A stretch of DNA of 64,000 bases from Nostoc linckia FACHB-104. GTDB lineage: Bacteria; Cyanobacteriota; Cyanobacteriia; Cyanobacteriales; Nostocaceae. The notes beneath the pieces were generated by a model that made no database searches, was not told the origin of the DNA, and saw only the letters and a list, made by a program, of their open reading frames with translations. Positions 45,911 through 55,199 of this stretch are shown piece after piece; within the stretch, counting starts at the first letter, position 1; each line of letters begins with the position of its first letter. The translations under genes and the position numbers were made by a program. Where the stretch lies: assembly GCF_014696615.1 (NCBI RefSeq), contig NZ_JACJQJ010000028.1:1-64000 (forward strand). Direction: 5' to 3'.

Positions 45911-46112
45911 CAATACGGTTCAGTTAAGAAAATTAATTGACAACAAAACCAAAAAACTAGTTACTCAACAAAAAACAGAACAATAATTTTGGAGGGGGTT
46001 TGGGGGACGCAACCGTCACCCAATCGGGCGTTTGGGGGAGAATCCCCCAATTGAGCTAGTTGTTTTCACAACTGATAAATCAATCACTAATAATCTTATC
46101 TGAGCTGTGTTG
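45911..46112. mobile_element. MITE C, copy 2 (202 bp)
   Basis: The ends CAATACGGTTCAG and CTGAGCTGTGTTG are diverged relatives of those at 11027-11227, with the same core. The flanking decamers GTTTATAAGC and GTTGATAGAC agree at 7 of 10 positions, consistent with a decayed target duplication. It is thus older than copy 1. Confidence 0.85.
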
Positions 46113-46200
46113 GTTGATAGACAGCACAAGCCATAGTAATTTTGGGGGAAAGGGAAAAGGGGAAAGGAAACTACCTTGAAACTTAAATACTATCCCCTGC

Positions 46201-46896
46201 TCACTTTTGTAATCGCATGAAAACAGCGCCAATCACTAATCCTGCCGCTTGTGCCCAGTAAGCAATACTGAATTGATTAACCCCCGCCGGGGGAATATTT
46301 AAACTACCAATTCCATAAAATAACTGTTGGATAAACCACCAAACTAAATAGGCAAATGCTGGTAATTTAGCAGGGATATAAATGAATACTAAGGGGAGAA
46401 TACTATCGATTTTGGCTTTAGGAAACTTTACAATATAAGCCCCTAAAATAGCTGCGATCGCACCATTCGCGCCAATTAATGGAACTGTTAAATTAGGTTC
46501 GGAAAATATTTGTACTAATTCTGTAAAAATGCCACTTAATAAATAAAATCCTAAATAACGCCCATGACCGAGAATATTTTCTAAACTTTTACCAAAAACC
46601 CATAAAAAAAGTAGATTACCTAATATTTGGCTAAAACTACCATGTAGGAACATTGCTACTGGCAAAGAAAGCAATCGCCAGCCTACCACTATCCAAGCTG
46701 CTGGGTTAACACTCGCATTGATAATTCCGCCAATAATCTGCGCTGGTATCACACCCCAAGTTTGAATAAATGCGCCTAATTGATCGCTTAATTCTAATCG
46801 GATTTCCCATAAAAATATTGCAATATTAATACCAATCAGCCAGTAAGTAATCATCGGTCGATGACGAATGCGAATATTATCATTAATAGGAATCAT
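46201..46896 (-). CDS. Rhomboid-family membrane protein lacking catalytic residues
   Basis: A 231-residue protein with six hydrophobic segments and clear rhomboid landmarks: LHGSFSQILGNLLFLWVFG, then VPLIGANGAIAAILGAY and YWAQAAGLVIGA. The catalytic Ser of GxSG is replaced by Asn144 (GANG), the catalytic His by Gln216, and an expected His in the second segment by Gln90. It should therefore not cleave substrates and is probably a pseudo-rhomboid that binds or holds membrane proteins. ATG 46896 is clear. The gene is intact, so loss of activity is not simple decay. Confidence 0.85.
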   Translation of the reverse strand: MIPINDNIRIRHRPMITYWLIGINIAIFLWEIRLELSDQLGAFIQTWGVIPAQIIGGIINASVNPAAWIVVGWRLLSLPVAMFLHGSFSQILGNLLFLWVFGKSLENILGHGRYLGFYLLSGIFTELVQIFSEPNLTVPLIGANGAIAAILGAYIVKFPKAKIDSILPLVFIYIPAKLPAFAYLVWWFIQQLFYGIGSLNIPPAGVNQFSIAYWAQAAGLVIGAVFMRLQK

Positions 46897-46899
46897 TAT

Positions 46900-47046
46900 T
46901 TGTCATTTGTCATTTGTCATTTGTCATTTGGTAATTGGTAATTGGTAATCGGTAATCGGTAATCGGTAATGGGAATTCCTCCCCTACTTCCTCTGCTTCC
47001 TCTGCTTCCTCTGCTTCCTCTGCTTCCTCTGCTTCCTCATCTCCCT
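46900..47046. repeat. Three adjacent tandem arrays (TTTGTCA, GGTAATT/C and CTGCTTCCT)
   Basis: Four TTTGTCA heptamers, five or six GGTAATT/GGTAATC heptamers and six nonamers CTGCTTCCT follow each other without unique sequence between. They occupy most of the spacer between divergent genes. Confidence 0.9.
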
Positions 47047-47120
47047 CATCCCAATCCCCATCCGGTTACCCTGTGTCAATATTGGAATCAGATAATATTG
47101 CATTCAATTAGGCAAACCTG

Positions 47121-49241
47121 ATGCTGGGAAACACACTTGTAGGAAGATACCAAATTATTAGCCACTTGGGTGGTGGGGGTTTCGGGGAAACCTTTGTTGC
47201 TTGTGATACTCACTTACCGGGATCTCCTCAATGTGTTGTCAAAAAACTCAAGCCTCAGGCCAATGATCCAGTAACTTTAGAAACTGCTAGACGTTTATTT
47301 GATACAGAAGCTCAAGTTCTGTATAAATTAGGTACTCATGATTGTATTCCTCAACTTTTAGCATATTTTGAGGAAAATACAGAATTCTATCTCGTACAGG
47401 AATTTATCGAAGGACACAATCTCAGTCAGGAATTAACACCAGGGAAAATTCTGACTCAAACTGAGGTAATTTCTTTGTTGATGGAGATTCTCGAAATTTT
47501 AAAGTTTGTTCATCAACAAAAGGTAATTCACCGCGATGTCAATCCCTGCAATTTACTCAGACGTAAATCAGATGGGAAGTTAGTCTTAATTGATTTTGGT
47601 GCAGTTAAACAAATTTCTACACAAGTAATTACACCACAAGGACACACTAAATCTACTGTTGCTATTGGTACTCCTGGATATCTCCCAGGTGAACAAGCGC
47701 AAGGAAACCCCAAATTTAGCAGTGATATATATGCGGTGGGGATAGTCGCACTACAAGCGCTGACTGGATTACCACCGGAACAATTAGAAAAAGATGCCGA
47801 TACTAATGAAATTATTTGGCAAAATCATACTAAAGTATCGCCAGAGTTCGCTCAAGTTTTGAACAGAATGGTATGTTATGATTTTCGCCAGCGCTACAGT
47901 TCCGCAATAGAAGCATTACAAGCACTCCAAGATTTAACACAGCCAGCCTCTAAAACAATCGCTTTAACTCCGGTGCTAGCATTTAAAAATTTGCCAAATC
48001 CTCAATTAAAAAAAGAAATACTTCACAAGATTTTAGCAGCCACATTTATTTTAGGCGTAAGTGCCGCCGTGGGGATATTTATTATTGATGGTATTCATAT
48101 AAATAACGCTACAGAATTATATAAACAAGGTAATACATTATATGATTTACAACGCTATCAAGATGCACTAGCTGTATATGATAAAGCAGTTAATATTAGA
48201 CCAGCTTACCCTCAAGGGTGGTATGGAAAAGGCAGAACTTTATCAGAATTAAAGCAATATAAAGAAGCGCTAGCAGCTTATGATAAAGCTATTCAAATTT
48301 TGCCAGATTATGTAGAAGCTTGGAGTGCTAGAGGTTTGGCTTTAGCAAATTTACAGCGTTATCAAGAAGCGATCGCATCTTTTGATAAAGCTTTACAATT
48401 AGAAGGTAACTCTCCCGAAATTTGGAATGCTAAAGGCGAAGCTTTAAGTAGCTTAAAGCAATATGATAATGCTATCAAAGCTTACGACAGAGCAATTGAA
48501 TTACAAAAAAATTATGAAATTGCTTGGGAAAATAAGGGTTTAGCGCTGCATAATTTAAAACGCTATGACGACGCAATTACAGCATACGATAAAGCCATTG
48601 AATTAAAGCCAGATGATGCTTCATTCCGTTATAATCGCGGCAATGCTTTAGTAAATATAGGTCGCTACGAAGATGCTTTGAAAGATTATGACCGGGCAGT
48701 ACAATATAAATCTGATTATTATCAAGCTTGGTTATCGAGAAGCAATATTCTCATGAGTTTGCGACGTTATCCAGAAGCTATAGAATCATTTGATTGGGTA
48801 ATTAAATCTAATCCCGGAAATTTCCAAGCCTGGTATAGCCGGGGTTGGGCGCTACATCAAAGCCAACGCTATCAACAAGCGATTGATTCTTATAATAAGG
48901 CCATTGCCTTACGGCGTAACGATTACCAAGTTTGGTATAACTTAGGAAATTCGCAATACAATTTACAAAAATACGAAGATGCGATCGCATCCTATAATCG
49001 GGCAGTTCGTTACAAACCAGACCATTACGAAAGCTGGTATAGCAAAGGCAATGCCCTAGTAAACTTAAAACGCTATCAAGATGCGATCGCGTCTTATGCA
49101 CAAGCCATCAAATACAAGCCTGACTACCAACAAGCAATCGAAGCCAGCAAGCAAGCACAAAATGAACTGCAAGCTGAAAAATCACAGCCTTTAGTTATTC
49201 CCATCATCACTATTCCTAACCCTCTTGCGCCAAAACAATGA
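47121..49241 (+). CDS. Ser/Thr protein kinase with membrane anchor and TPR array
   Basis: A 706-residue kinase. Domain order: Hanks-type kinase (about 1-280; LGGGGFGETF glycine loop, CVVKKLK lysine, LIDFGAVK DFG motif), one transmembrane segment (about 300-322, ILAATFILGVSAAVGIFII), and about ten 34-residue TPR units to residue 690. The catalytic loop reads HRDVNPCN, with Asn where HRDxKPxN kinases have Lys; activity may be altered. The start is ATG 47121. A second Ser/Thr kinase gene lies convergent downstream. Substrates are unknown. Confidence 0.9.
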   Translation: MLGNTLVGRYQIISHLGGGGFGETFVACDTHLPGSPQCVVKKLKPQANDPVTLETARRLFDTEAQVLYKLGTHDCIPQLLAYFEENTEFYLVQEFIEGHNLSQELTPGKILTQTEVISLLMEILEILKFVHQQKVIHRDVNPCNLLRRKSDGKLVLIDFGAVKQISTQVITPQGHTKSTVAIGTPGYLPGEQAQGNPKFSSDIYAVGIVALQALTGLPPEQLEKDADTNEIIWQNHTKVSPEFAQVLNRMVCYDFRQRYSSAIEALQALQDLTQPASKTIALTPVLAFKNLPNPQLKKEILHKILAATFILGVSAAVGIFIIDGIHINNATELYKQGNTLYDLQRYQDALAVYDKAVNIRPAYPQGWYGKGRTLSELKQYKEALAAYDKAIQILPDYVEAWSARGLALANLQRYQEAIASFDKALQLEGNSPEIWNAKGEALSSLKQYDNAIKAYDRAIELQKNYEIAWENKGLALHNLKRYDDAITAYDKAIELKPDDASFRYNRGNALVNIGRYEDALKDYDRAVQYKSDYYQAWLSRSNILMSLRRYPEAIESFDWVIKSNPGNFQAWYSRGWALHQSQRYQQAIDSYNKAIALRRNDYQVWYNLGNSQYNLQKYEDAIASYNRAVRYKPDHYESWYSKGNALVNLKRYQDAIASYAQAIKYKPDYQQAIEASKQAQNELQAEKSQPLVIPIITIPNPLAPKQ

Positions 49242-49377
49242 ATTCTAGTATTTTTGATTTTTGATTTTGCTTATCTATAAATTTCGATAAATCTTGTGGG
49301 CTGAACAGCTTACAAGATTAATGTATTCATGAATTGCTATCAATCATTTTTCTTTCTTTGTATTAACACAACATTAA

Positions 49378-49397
49378 GGGCGCACAGCTGTGCGCCC
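49378..49397. repeat. Perfect 20-bp palindrome between convergent kinases
   Basis: GGGCGCACAGCTGTGCGCCC lies between the two convergent kinase genes and may terminate both; no long T-run follows. Confidence 0.7.
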
Positions 49398-49442
49398 CTA
49401 TTGAGATTTAAAGAATTTTGCACGTATAGCTTGGGATATTGA

Positions 49443-51200
49443 CTAATATAAATTGTCAATCTTACTAGCTGAGTAGTAACGGGAATCAGCTTTCGTCTTT
49501 TTTGAGGCTGAATTTACTTTTGATACAGCTACCTTACTACTTGGGCCTCGTAGACGTTGCTTTTGAGCATACTCATTGAGTTTCATTTGTGCTTGTGCAT
49601 AAACAGTAGTATTTTTCGGAACCTTGTGCAGGAATTTGACAGCATCATCAAATTGGCCAGCCGAAGCTTTGTTGTAGGCTTTTTGTAAAAAGTAAGTAGC
49701 TCGAATTTGCTGCTTTTTATCGTACTCAGCCAATTTTTGTTGCACGATCGCACCAGCAGCACTTTCTTTAGGAATTTGACGCAGATAGCTGATAGCAGTA
49801 GCAAAATCTTTATTATTTGCGCTGTCGTAAGCTTTAGCTAATAAATCTTGCGATTGTCCTTCTATGTTTGCTTGTGCCTGCTGCACTAGTTTATCTGTTT
49901 TAGACTGCCAGTATAAAATATCAGGAACTTTAGGTGCGATCGCTAGTACATCTGACCATCTACCAGCTTGAAAGGCGGTTTCTGCAAATTGGTATTGTTC
50001 AGCTGCTACTTGCCATTGCTGTTGCCATTCATCAACGGTGGCTTGAGCTTCTGGATAAATTTTACTTTGGGTGGGAATGGATTTAACGAGTGCGATCGCT
50101 TCGTCTAAATCTCCCGATTGATATTCTTCGGTAGCTTTATATAAAGTTTCTTTCTCTGAGTAAGCTGGAGAAGTTGTAAATAATGAATATACCCCCAATC
50201 CCAGCAACATAGAATTAGCAGCGATACCTACTCTCATTCCTGTAAGTAGTGGTGCAGACTTCTGTGGTGGTACAGCAGTTTCGACAATCTTGCTAGTTTC
50301 TTCTTGGGGTGGTAAAGACAGACTATATAGTGCTTCTAGTTGGGGTAACTCATTTTCCCACCGCATTTCTTGGATGATTTGCAATACTTCACCCGCAGTT
50401 TGGAAGCGGTCTTCGTAATCGTAGCGGATCATTTGGCTGAGAATAGCAGCTAAATAATCATTAACTTGTGTTTGTGGAGTATGCCAAATAATCTCATTTG
50501 TATAAGGATCTAATTTAAATTGTAATGGTGCCATTCCGGTTAAAGCTTGGATGGCAATTATACCTAAAGAATAAATATCGCTATTAGGCTGTGTTTGACC
50601 AATAAATTGCTCTGGTGGGATATAACCCAATGAGGTAACCGGAACATTCTGAATAGGTAATTCTGTATCCTCGCCAAAATCAACTGGCTGGATGGAACCA
50701 AAATCAATCAGTACTAATTTGCCATCAGCAGCGCGCCTAATTAAATTTTCTGGTTTGATATCGCAATGGATCACTCCCTGAGAGTGAACAAAATCCAGAA
50801 TTCCTAAAACATCTTCCAAAAAATCTACAACTTGGACTTCACTCCAAATATCACCACATTTTTTATTGATGGGTAGTTCTTCAGTTAATGAATGTCCTTC
50901 AATAAACTCTTGCACTAAATAGAAACGTTCGTTTTCTTCAAAGCAAGCAATGAGTTGCGGAATTTGGTCATGGCATTCCAAACGCTTGAGAGTTTCAGTT
51001 TCCGTGAGAAAACGTAACCTTAAGTCATCTAAATAACTAGGTTGACAATTGCTCACCTTGAGCTGTTTAACAACGCACTTAGGGTTTTCGGGGTAATCTA
51101 TGTCTACGGCTATATAGGTTTGTCCAAATACTCCTGCACCTAAGCTTTGAACGATTTGGTAACGCCTTTGTAGTACTTTACCGATCATGTGGTGGATCAT
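49443..51200 (-). CDS. Ser/Thr protein kinase with membrane anchor and helical repeats
   Basis: A 585-residue kinase. The kinase domain (about 1-280) has LGAGVFGQTY, CVVKQLK, a catalytic loop IHCDIKPEN (Cys in place of Arg, a non-RD type) and LIDFGSIQ. One transmembrane segment follows (about 328-346, GIAANSMLLGLGVYSLF), then a helical, TPR-like C-terminal region. ATG 51200 or ATG 51188 could be the start; neither has a clear ribosome-binding site. It is convergent with the kinase at 47121 and similar in plan, perhaps an old duplication. Confidence 0.88.
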   Translation of the reverse strand: MIHHMIGKVLQRRYQIVQSLGAGVFGQTYIAVDIDYPENPKCVVKQLKVSNCQPSYLDDLRLRFLTETETLKRLECHDQIPQLIACFEENERFYLVQEFIEGHSLTEELPINKKCGDIWSEVQVVDFLEDVLGILDFVHSQGVIHCDIKPENLIRRAADGKLVLIDFGSIQPVDFGEDTELPIQNVPVTSLGYIPPEQFIGQTQPNSDIYSLGIIAIQALTGMAPLQFKLDPYTNEIIWHTPQTQVNDYLAAILSQMIRYDYEDRFQTAGEVLQIIQEMRWENELPQLEALYSLSLPPQEETSKIVETAVPPQKSAPLLTGMRVGIAANSMLLGLGVYSLFTTSPAYSEKETLYKATEEYQSGDLDEAIALVKSIPTQSKIYPEAQATVDEWQQQWQVAAEQYQFAETAFQAGRWSDVLAIAPKVPDILYWQSKTDKLVQQAQANIEGQSQDLLAKAYDSANNKDFATAISYLRQIPKESAAGAIVQQKLAEYDKKQQIRATYFLQKAYNKASAGQFDDAVKFLHKVPKNTTVYAQAQMKLNEYAQKQRLRGPSSKVAVSKVNSASKKTKADSRYYSASKIDNLY

Positions 51201-51558
51201 GAGCTGGTTACTTCGTAAGTAGTCCTAATCTACTTTTTCTGTAATTTCCACCCAATTTCCGGAACTACTGTGAATTAATTCTTGAGACGGTTGACGCACC
51301 TAATCAAAACCTTAGCGGTGTAAGTATTTTTCGCTGAATAAAAAATATATTAAGATTTTTATACACCAAACAGCGAGCGCTAATTAAGTATTAAATCGCT
51401 AAATTATAGCATCATATGGCACTTTCTACAGTGTGCCTATTGAGTCATTAGTATTGTAATTTCCACTCCAAAATTGTACTACCGTTGTTAAGTCAGCCAA
51501 AGATTTCTATCTACGCAAGTCAGCTTCCAAACGCAGCTATTGACTAAACACCCAAATT
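51201..51558. other. AT-rich spacer before the kinase gene
   Basis: About 360 bases without repeats or recognisable regulatory elements beyond AT-rich stretches. Confidence 0.4.
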
Positions 51559-51813
51559 TTAATTATTCATCAAAGATACAAGCCGAGAAAACCAATACAC
51601 AATTTCTGGATCGCAGTAGGTCGTCAGTCGAGCCATTTCTCTGGCTAGCTGATACGCTTCCTCACCCTTGGGATGATTTGTCAGTCCAGCATGATTGAGT
51701 AATGCAGCTTTCAAGTCTCCGGGATAAGCAGGTAAGCTGTGACCTACTGTATACTTCATTCGGCTAAGAATAAAATCCCAGTCGATTTGGTTAGTAGTAA
51801 TATGTGCATTCAT
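51559..51813 (-). CDS. Small conserved-looking protein, unknown function
   Basis: An 84-residue soluble protein (MNAHITTNQIDWDFILSRMK) with a compact, balanced composition and no membrane segment, rich in helical residues and ending SRLVSLMNN. I do not recognise it. ATG 51813 is preferred over an upstream TTG at 51846. Codon use is like its neighbours. It lies alone. Confidence 0.5.
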   Translation of the reverse strand: MNAHITTNQIDWDFILSRMKYTVGHSLPAYPGDLKAALLNHAGLTNHPKGEEAYQLAREMARLTTYCDPEIVYWFSRLVSLMNN

Positions 51814-52083
51814 AAAGTGTGTTTCATTTTGGGGATAATATAGCAATATTCCTTAAGTTATAAAAAAGCAATTACTTAGAAGCCTAACTATTTAAAAGTA
51901 GGGAGTGAATCTTGTTTTGATAATTTAGGATTGCTATCTCTCTAATCTATGCTGCTCAATCAGTAATAGCAAATATATTTTCTTTTTATATTAATAAATA
52001 CAAGTTATGGAAGAATATTAAAGATTTGCAAGTTAACATTTCTCAAATTTTATCTCTAAGATACCAGCATGGATATCTTTTAT

Positions 52084-52304
52084 TTACCAAGAAGCAACAA
52101 TCCCAGGCAATTCTCTTAAATCATCAATAATCGCATCCGGATTTTCTGGTGCTTGCCATCCTAAGTCTCTCTTCCAAATACTTTTCATCCCCATCCTCTT
52201 AGCTCCCATCACATCTGTTTGAGGATGATCTCCGATAAATACGCTTTCATTTGGTAGTATATTCAAGTTACGTAAAGCGCGCAGAACGTTGGGATAAAGT
52301 TAGC
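52084..52304 (-). pseudogene. Remnant of a HAD-superfamily hydrolase (C-terminal part)
   Basis: The readable frame, from about 52304 to the stop at 52084, begins YPNVLRALRNLNILPNES and continues VFIGDHPQTDVMGAKRMG, the motif IV end of HAD hydrolases, then DDLRELPGIV. The catalytic N-terminal half (DxDxT) is missing, and a stop codon lies directly upstream. It is truncated at the junction with another gene fragment. Confidence 0.75.
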
Positions 52305-52403
52305 GTTCACGACTTTCAAGGAACCTATGGGGATTATGTGCTGAGTAAGGTATCTAAGGTTTTCTCAGAGTTGCAGCGGACGGTTTTAGAGACTACCCAG
52401 TAA
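52293..52403 (+). pseudogene. Remnant of an unidentified gene (C-terminal 36 codons)
   Basis: A frame on the plus strand reads DKVSVHDFQGTYGDYVLSKV and ends ETTQ-stop. It looks like a real protein C-terminus, but the 5' part is missing at the same point where the HAD remnant is cut. The family is not recognised. Confidence 0.4.
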
Positions 52404-52500
52404 AAGTTATCGCTGTGGGGAGATGAGGGAGATGAGGGAGAAAGTAATTACCAATTACCAATTACCCAATGCCCTGAAAGTCCATTATTGTAACTGAAGT
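52404..52500. repeat. GGGAGATGA and CAATTAC repeat tracts
   Basis: Short tandem tracts of GGGAGATGA and AATTACC lie before the RNase D-like gene. Confidence 0.7.
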
Positions 52501-52528
52501 ATCTGTAAATCCGAGGAAATCTTAGCCT

Positions 52529-53449
52529 ATGCCCTACCTTACTTACGCCAGGGATATTTACGCCATTATTGCTAAATATACCAACGCTAAAACTCTCTGG
52601 ATTGATACAGAAGTAGCTGATTATAAAAGTCGTCAACCGAAACTCTCACTAATTCAGGTTTTAGATGATTCCTCAGATATGAGTGGCGATCGCGTTTATC
52701 TTTTGGATGTTCTAGGCAAAGCTGAGATCGTCGGGGAATTTATTGACAGCATTATGCTCAATCCTAGTATTGAAAAAGTATTTCATAATGCTAGTTATGA
52801 TTTGAAATTTCTGGGTAATAAGCAAGCTAAGAATGTTACTTGTACCTTAGAAATGGCTAAAAAAATTCCCTACTATCTTTTGCCAGTACCTAACTATCAG
52901 CTGCAAACTTTAGCTACTGCACTTTGCTCTTTTAATAATATTGATAAAGAAGAGCAAAATAGCGATTGGGGACAGCGTCCTTTAACTGACGCACAAGTTG
53001 ATTATGCGTACCTAGATTGTATATATCTTGCTCAAGTACATTTAAAATTACTAGAGTTACAATCCCAAACAAATCCCGATCCTGAGCAAGAAGATTTAGC
53101 ATTACTTGGTGCTAGATATACAGAAATTGAACAGCAGCATCACATATTAAATTCCGAATTAGAACATCTGCAAGAACGCATTAAAAAAGCTATGCAGACG
53201 CAAAATATCTTGGAAACATCATATTGTAAGCTGACTAAATATGAGCGTAAAACAGTAAAAGTGGCATTTACTGAACTCATGAGACTCGTAGAAACCGCAG
53301 GTATTGATTTAGATTTTCCCATTCCTCTGACTCAGAAACTCCAAAAGGATTTAGGCACAAATCTAGAACAACTCTCTGTAGAAGTCGATGAAACTACATC
53401 TTGGCGGTTGACAGCCAAAAGCGCAGAAAATGAGACAGAAGGCAGTTAA
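52529..53449 (+). CDS. RNase D-like DEDDy 3'-5' exonuclease
   Basis: A 306-residue exonuclease-like protein. The DEDD residues are visible: Asp and Glu in LWIDTEVAD, Asp in FHNASYDLKFL, and Tyr/Asp in VDYAYLDCIYL (motif III). The C-terminal 100 residues form a charged helical region rather than a typical HRDC pair, so it is RNase D-related rather than classical Rnd. Such proteins mature structured RNAs. The start is ATG 52529. It is downstream of two gene remnants. Confidence 0.85.
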   Translation: MPYLTYARDIYAIIAKYTNAKTLWIDTEVADYKSRQPKLSLIQVLDDSSDMSGDRVYLLDVLGKAEIVGEFIDSIMLNPSIEKVFHNASYDLKFLGNKQAKNVTCTLEMAKKIPYYLLPVPNYQLQTLATALCSFNNIDKEEQNSDWGQRPLTDAQVDYAYLDCIYLAQVHLKLLELQSQTNPDPEQEDLALLGARYTEIEQQHHILNSELEHLQERIKKAMQTQNILETSYCKLTKYERKTVKVAFTELMRLVETAGIDLDFPIPLTQKLQKDLGTNLEQLSVEVDETTSWRLTAKSAENETEGS

Positions 53450-54220
53450 AAAATTCCTAAATTCATTCTGTTTCTCAAAAATACTGTTAACCTAGCAGCA
53501 ATAAAAGCTACTGGCAGATAATCCTAAATGCAATTTATTAATTTACAATCTATAATCCTAAATCTAAAATATAAAATTGTAATTCATGCACATAGATACA
53601 CGTAAATTTAAGTGTATGGATTTCTATGAATGAAAAATTTATATAGATAAAGATTTTGTGAAAAAAATAAAAAGCTTAATTTAATAGGCTTTAAAAAGTA
53701 TAATGAAAAGCGGCAAAAATAGGTCTCGCCGCATATAACATAAATTTGATAAAGCGAGAACTAAATAGATAATCAGGAAGAATAATAGTTTTTATACTTT
53801 ATTTTGGCCTGTAAATAGCAACTCTGGGTCTAATACTGTGCTGCATAGGGTACTAGGGCAGCAAATATTAGTAACATCTACGCAAGAAAATAATGAAGGG
53901 TTAAGGACGTATCGCTGAGGGGAAGCAAGCTACGCGTAGCGTCTCTGCAGGAAAAAGATGAAATAAGTGGGCAAGCTTGGCTTCAAATTTATACTTCATC
54001 TTGTATATAAACCTAGAGTAAATAGCAGTTATATTATGATTTATGCCATCACCTGTTTCTTCTGTTACTTGGTTTTATTAGCGCTTCACGTCTACATTAA
54101 AAAAGTAATATTCATAAATCAGATAGGATTGCTATATGCATTTAAAATTAATCACTATTTCAAGATATAGCTAAAGTTAGTAAGCATGAATTTAGGGAGG
54201 GTGGCGGATTAAAGTAACGT
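53450..54220. other. Long spacer with hairpin and palindromic repeat
   Basis: It holds a GCGGC...GCCGC hairpin (about 53709-53733) and a GGGGAAGCAAGCTACGCGTA repeat (53918-53953). A 67-codon frame at 53967-54170 has a hydrophobic middle but no good start signal; I leave it uncalled. Confidence 0.5.
53918..53953. repeat. GCTACGCGTAGC palindromic repeat, copy 2
   Basis: GAGGGGAAGCAAGCTACGCG followed by TAGCGTCTCTGCAGG. It is related, in the opposite orientation, to 43390-43424. Confidence 0.8.
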
Positions 54221-55063
54221 ATGAAACTGCAATTCTTGGATAGAAAGTGGACAAGGTTAGGCAAAGGATTTACTATCGCTTTGTTGGCAATATTGAGTAC
54301 AATTACTAACCTTTCCTGTAGTAAAAATAGTGATGTATTAGTAACGGAAATTGGAGTTACTCCCCCCAGCCGTCGCCCAGCCAAAACATCTAAGGCAGTG
54401 GAATTTTATCTTCAAGGACAAAGTCAACACGCTAAAGGTAACTCAGAAGCTGCGATCGCTTCCTATAATCAAGCAATTAGCCTGAATCCCCAATATGGTG
54501 CAGCGTTCAAAGCGCGGGGACTGGCTAAATTTGACACAGGAAAGAAACAAGAAGCGATCGCAGATTATAACGAAGCGCTGAAGATTAATCCTAACGATGC
54601 TGAAGCCTACAATAGCCGCGCTAATGCTAAAGCCTCAATTGGAGATAATAAAGGAGCGATTACAGATTATAACGAAGCTATTCGCCTTGCTCCTAGTTAT
54701 GCTGAAGCTTACAATAATCGCGGCAATGCACGGGCTACCACAGGCGATCGCAACGGCGCACTAGAAGATTTTGATCGAGCCATTCGCATCAATACCAGAT
54801 ATGCGATCGCCTACAATAATCGCGGCAACCTCCGCGCTGCTAAGGGCGACCAACAGGGCGCAATCTCTGACTATAATCAAGCTATCCGCATTAATCCTAA
54901 CTTTGGCCCCGCTTACAACAACCGTGGAAACGCCCGCGCCGCCCAAGGCGATAAACCAGGCGCACTCAAAGATTTACAGCAAGCCGCAGATATTTTTCAA
55001 AGTGAGGGTAACAAAGATTTGTACCAACAAGTGATGAATAACATCAAAGAATTGGGACAGTAA
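54221..55063 (+). CDS. Exported TPR protein
   Basis: A 280-residue protein. A signal-like N-terminus (GFTIALLAILSTITNLSC) ends in Cys and may be a lipoprotein signal, although the residues before Cys fit the lipobox poorly. Six 34-residue TPR units follow (AYNNRGNARAAKGD-type, residues about 65-265). It is likely a periplasmic or membrane-bound scaffold. The start is ATG 54221. Its stop codon is followed one base later by a MITE D end. Confidence 0.85.
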   Translation: MKLQFLDRKWTRLGKGFTIALLAILSTITNLSCSKNSDVLVTEIGVTPPSRRPAKTSKAVEFYLQGQSQHAKGNSEAAIASYNQAISLNPQYGAAFKARGLAKFDTGKKQEAIADYNEALKINPNDAEAYNSRANAKASIGDNKGAITDYNEAIRLAPSYAEAYNNRGNARATTGDRNGALEDFDRAIRINTRYAIAYNNRGNLRAAKGDQQGAISDYNQAIRINPNFGPAYNNRGNARAAQGDKPGALKDLQQAADIFQSEGNKDLYQQVMNNIKELGQ

Positions 55064-55064
55064 G

Positions 55065-55140
55065 CAATACTTGTCGGTTAAGGGGAAAAGGGTAAAGGGG
55101 AAAGGGAGAAAGAAAAACCTTTCACCTTTACCCTTTAACC
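55065..55140. mobile_element. MITE D, copy 2 (right end lost)
   Basis: It begins CAATACTTGTCGGTTAAGG as in copy 1, then a G-rich arm and the C-rich arm CCTTTCACCTTTACCCTTTA. The right terminal repeat is degenerate (CCTTTAACCATGAGATGTG). It begins one base after the TPR gene stop. Confidence 0.75.
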
Positions 55141-55170
55141 ATGAGATGTGTAAATGAAACCCGCCCGTAA

Positions 55171-55197
55171 AACAGTCAACAGTCAACAGTTAACAGT
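55171..55197. repeat. STRR array (CAACAGT type)
   Basis: Three or four AACAGTC/CAACAGT heptamers lie just beyond the EF-G paralogue stop. Related CAACGGT units are at 61275-61310. Confidence 0.85.
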
Positions 55198-55199
55198 AA

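Noticed and set aside
53967..54170. Possible 67-residue membrane peptide
   Set aside because: Hydrophobic only because the DNA is AT-rich; no ribosome-binding site and no neighbour support.
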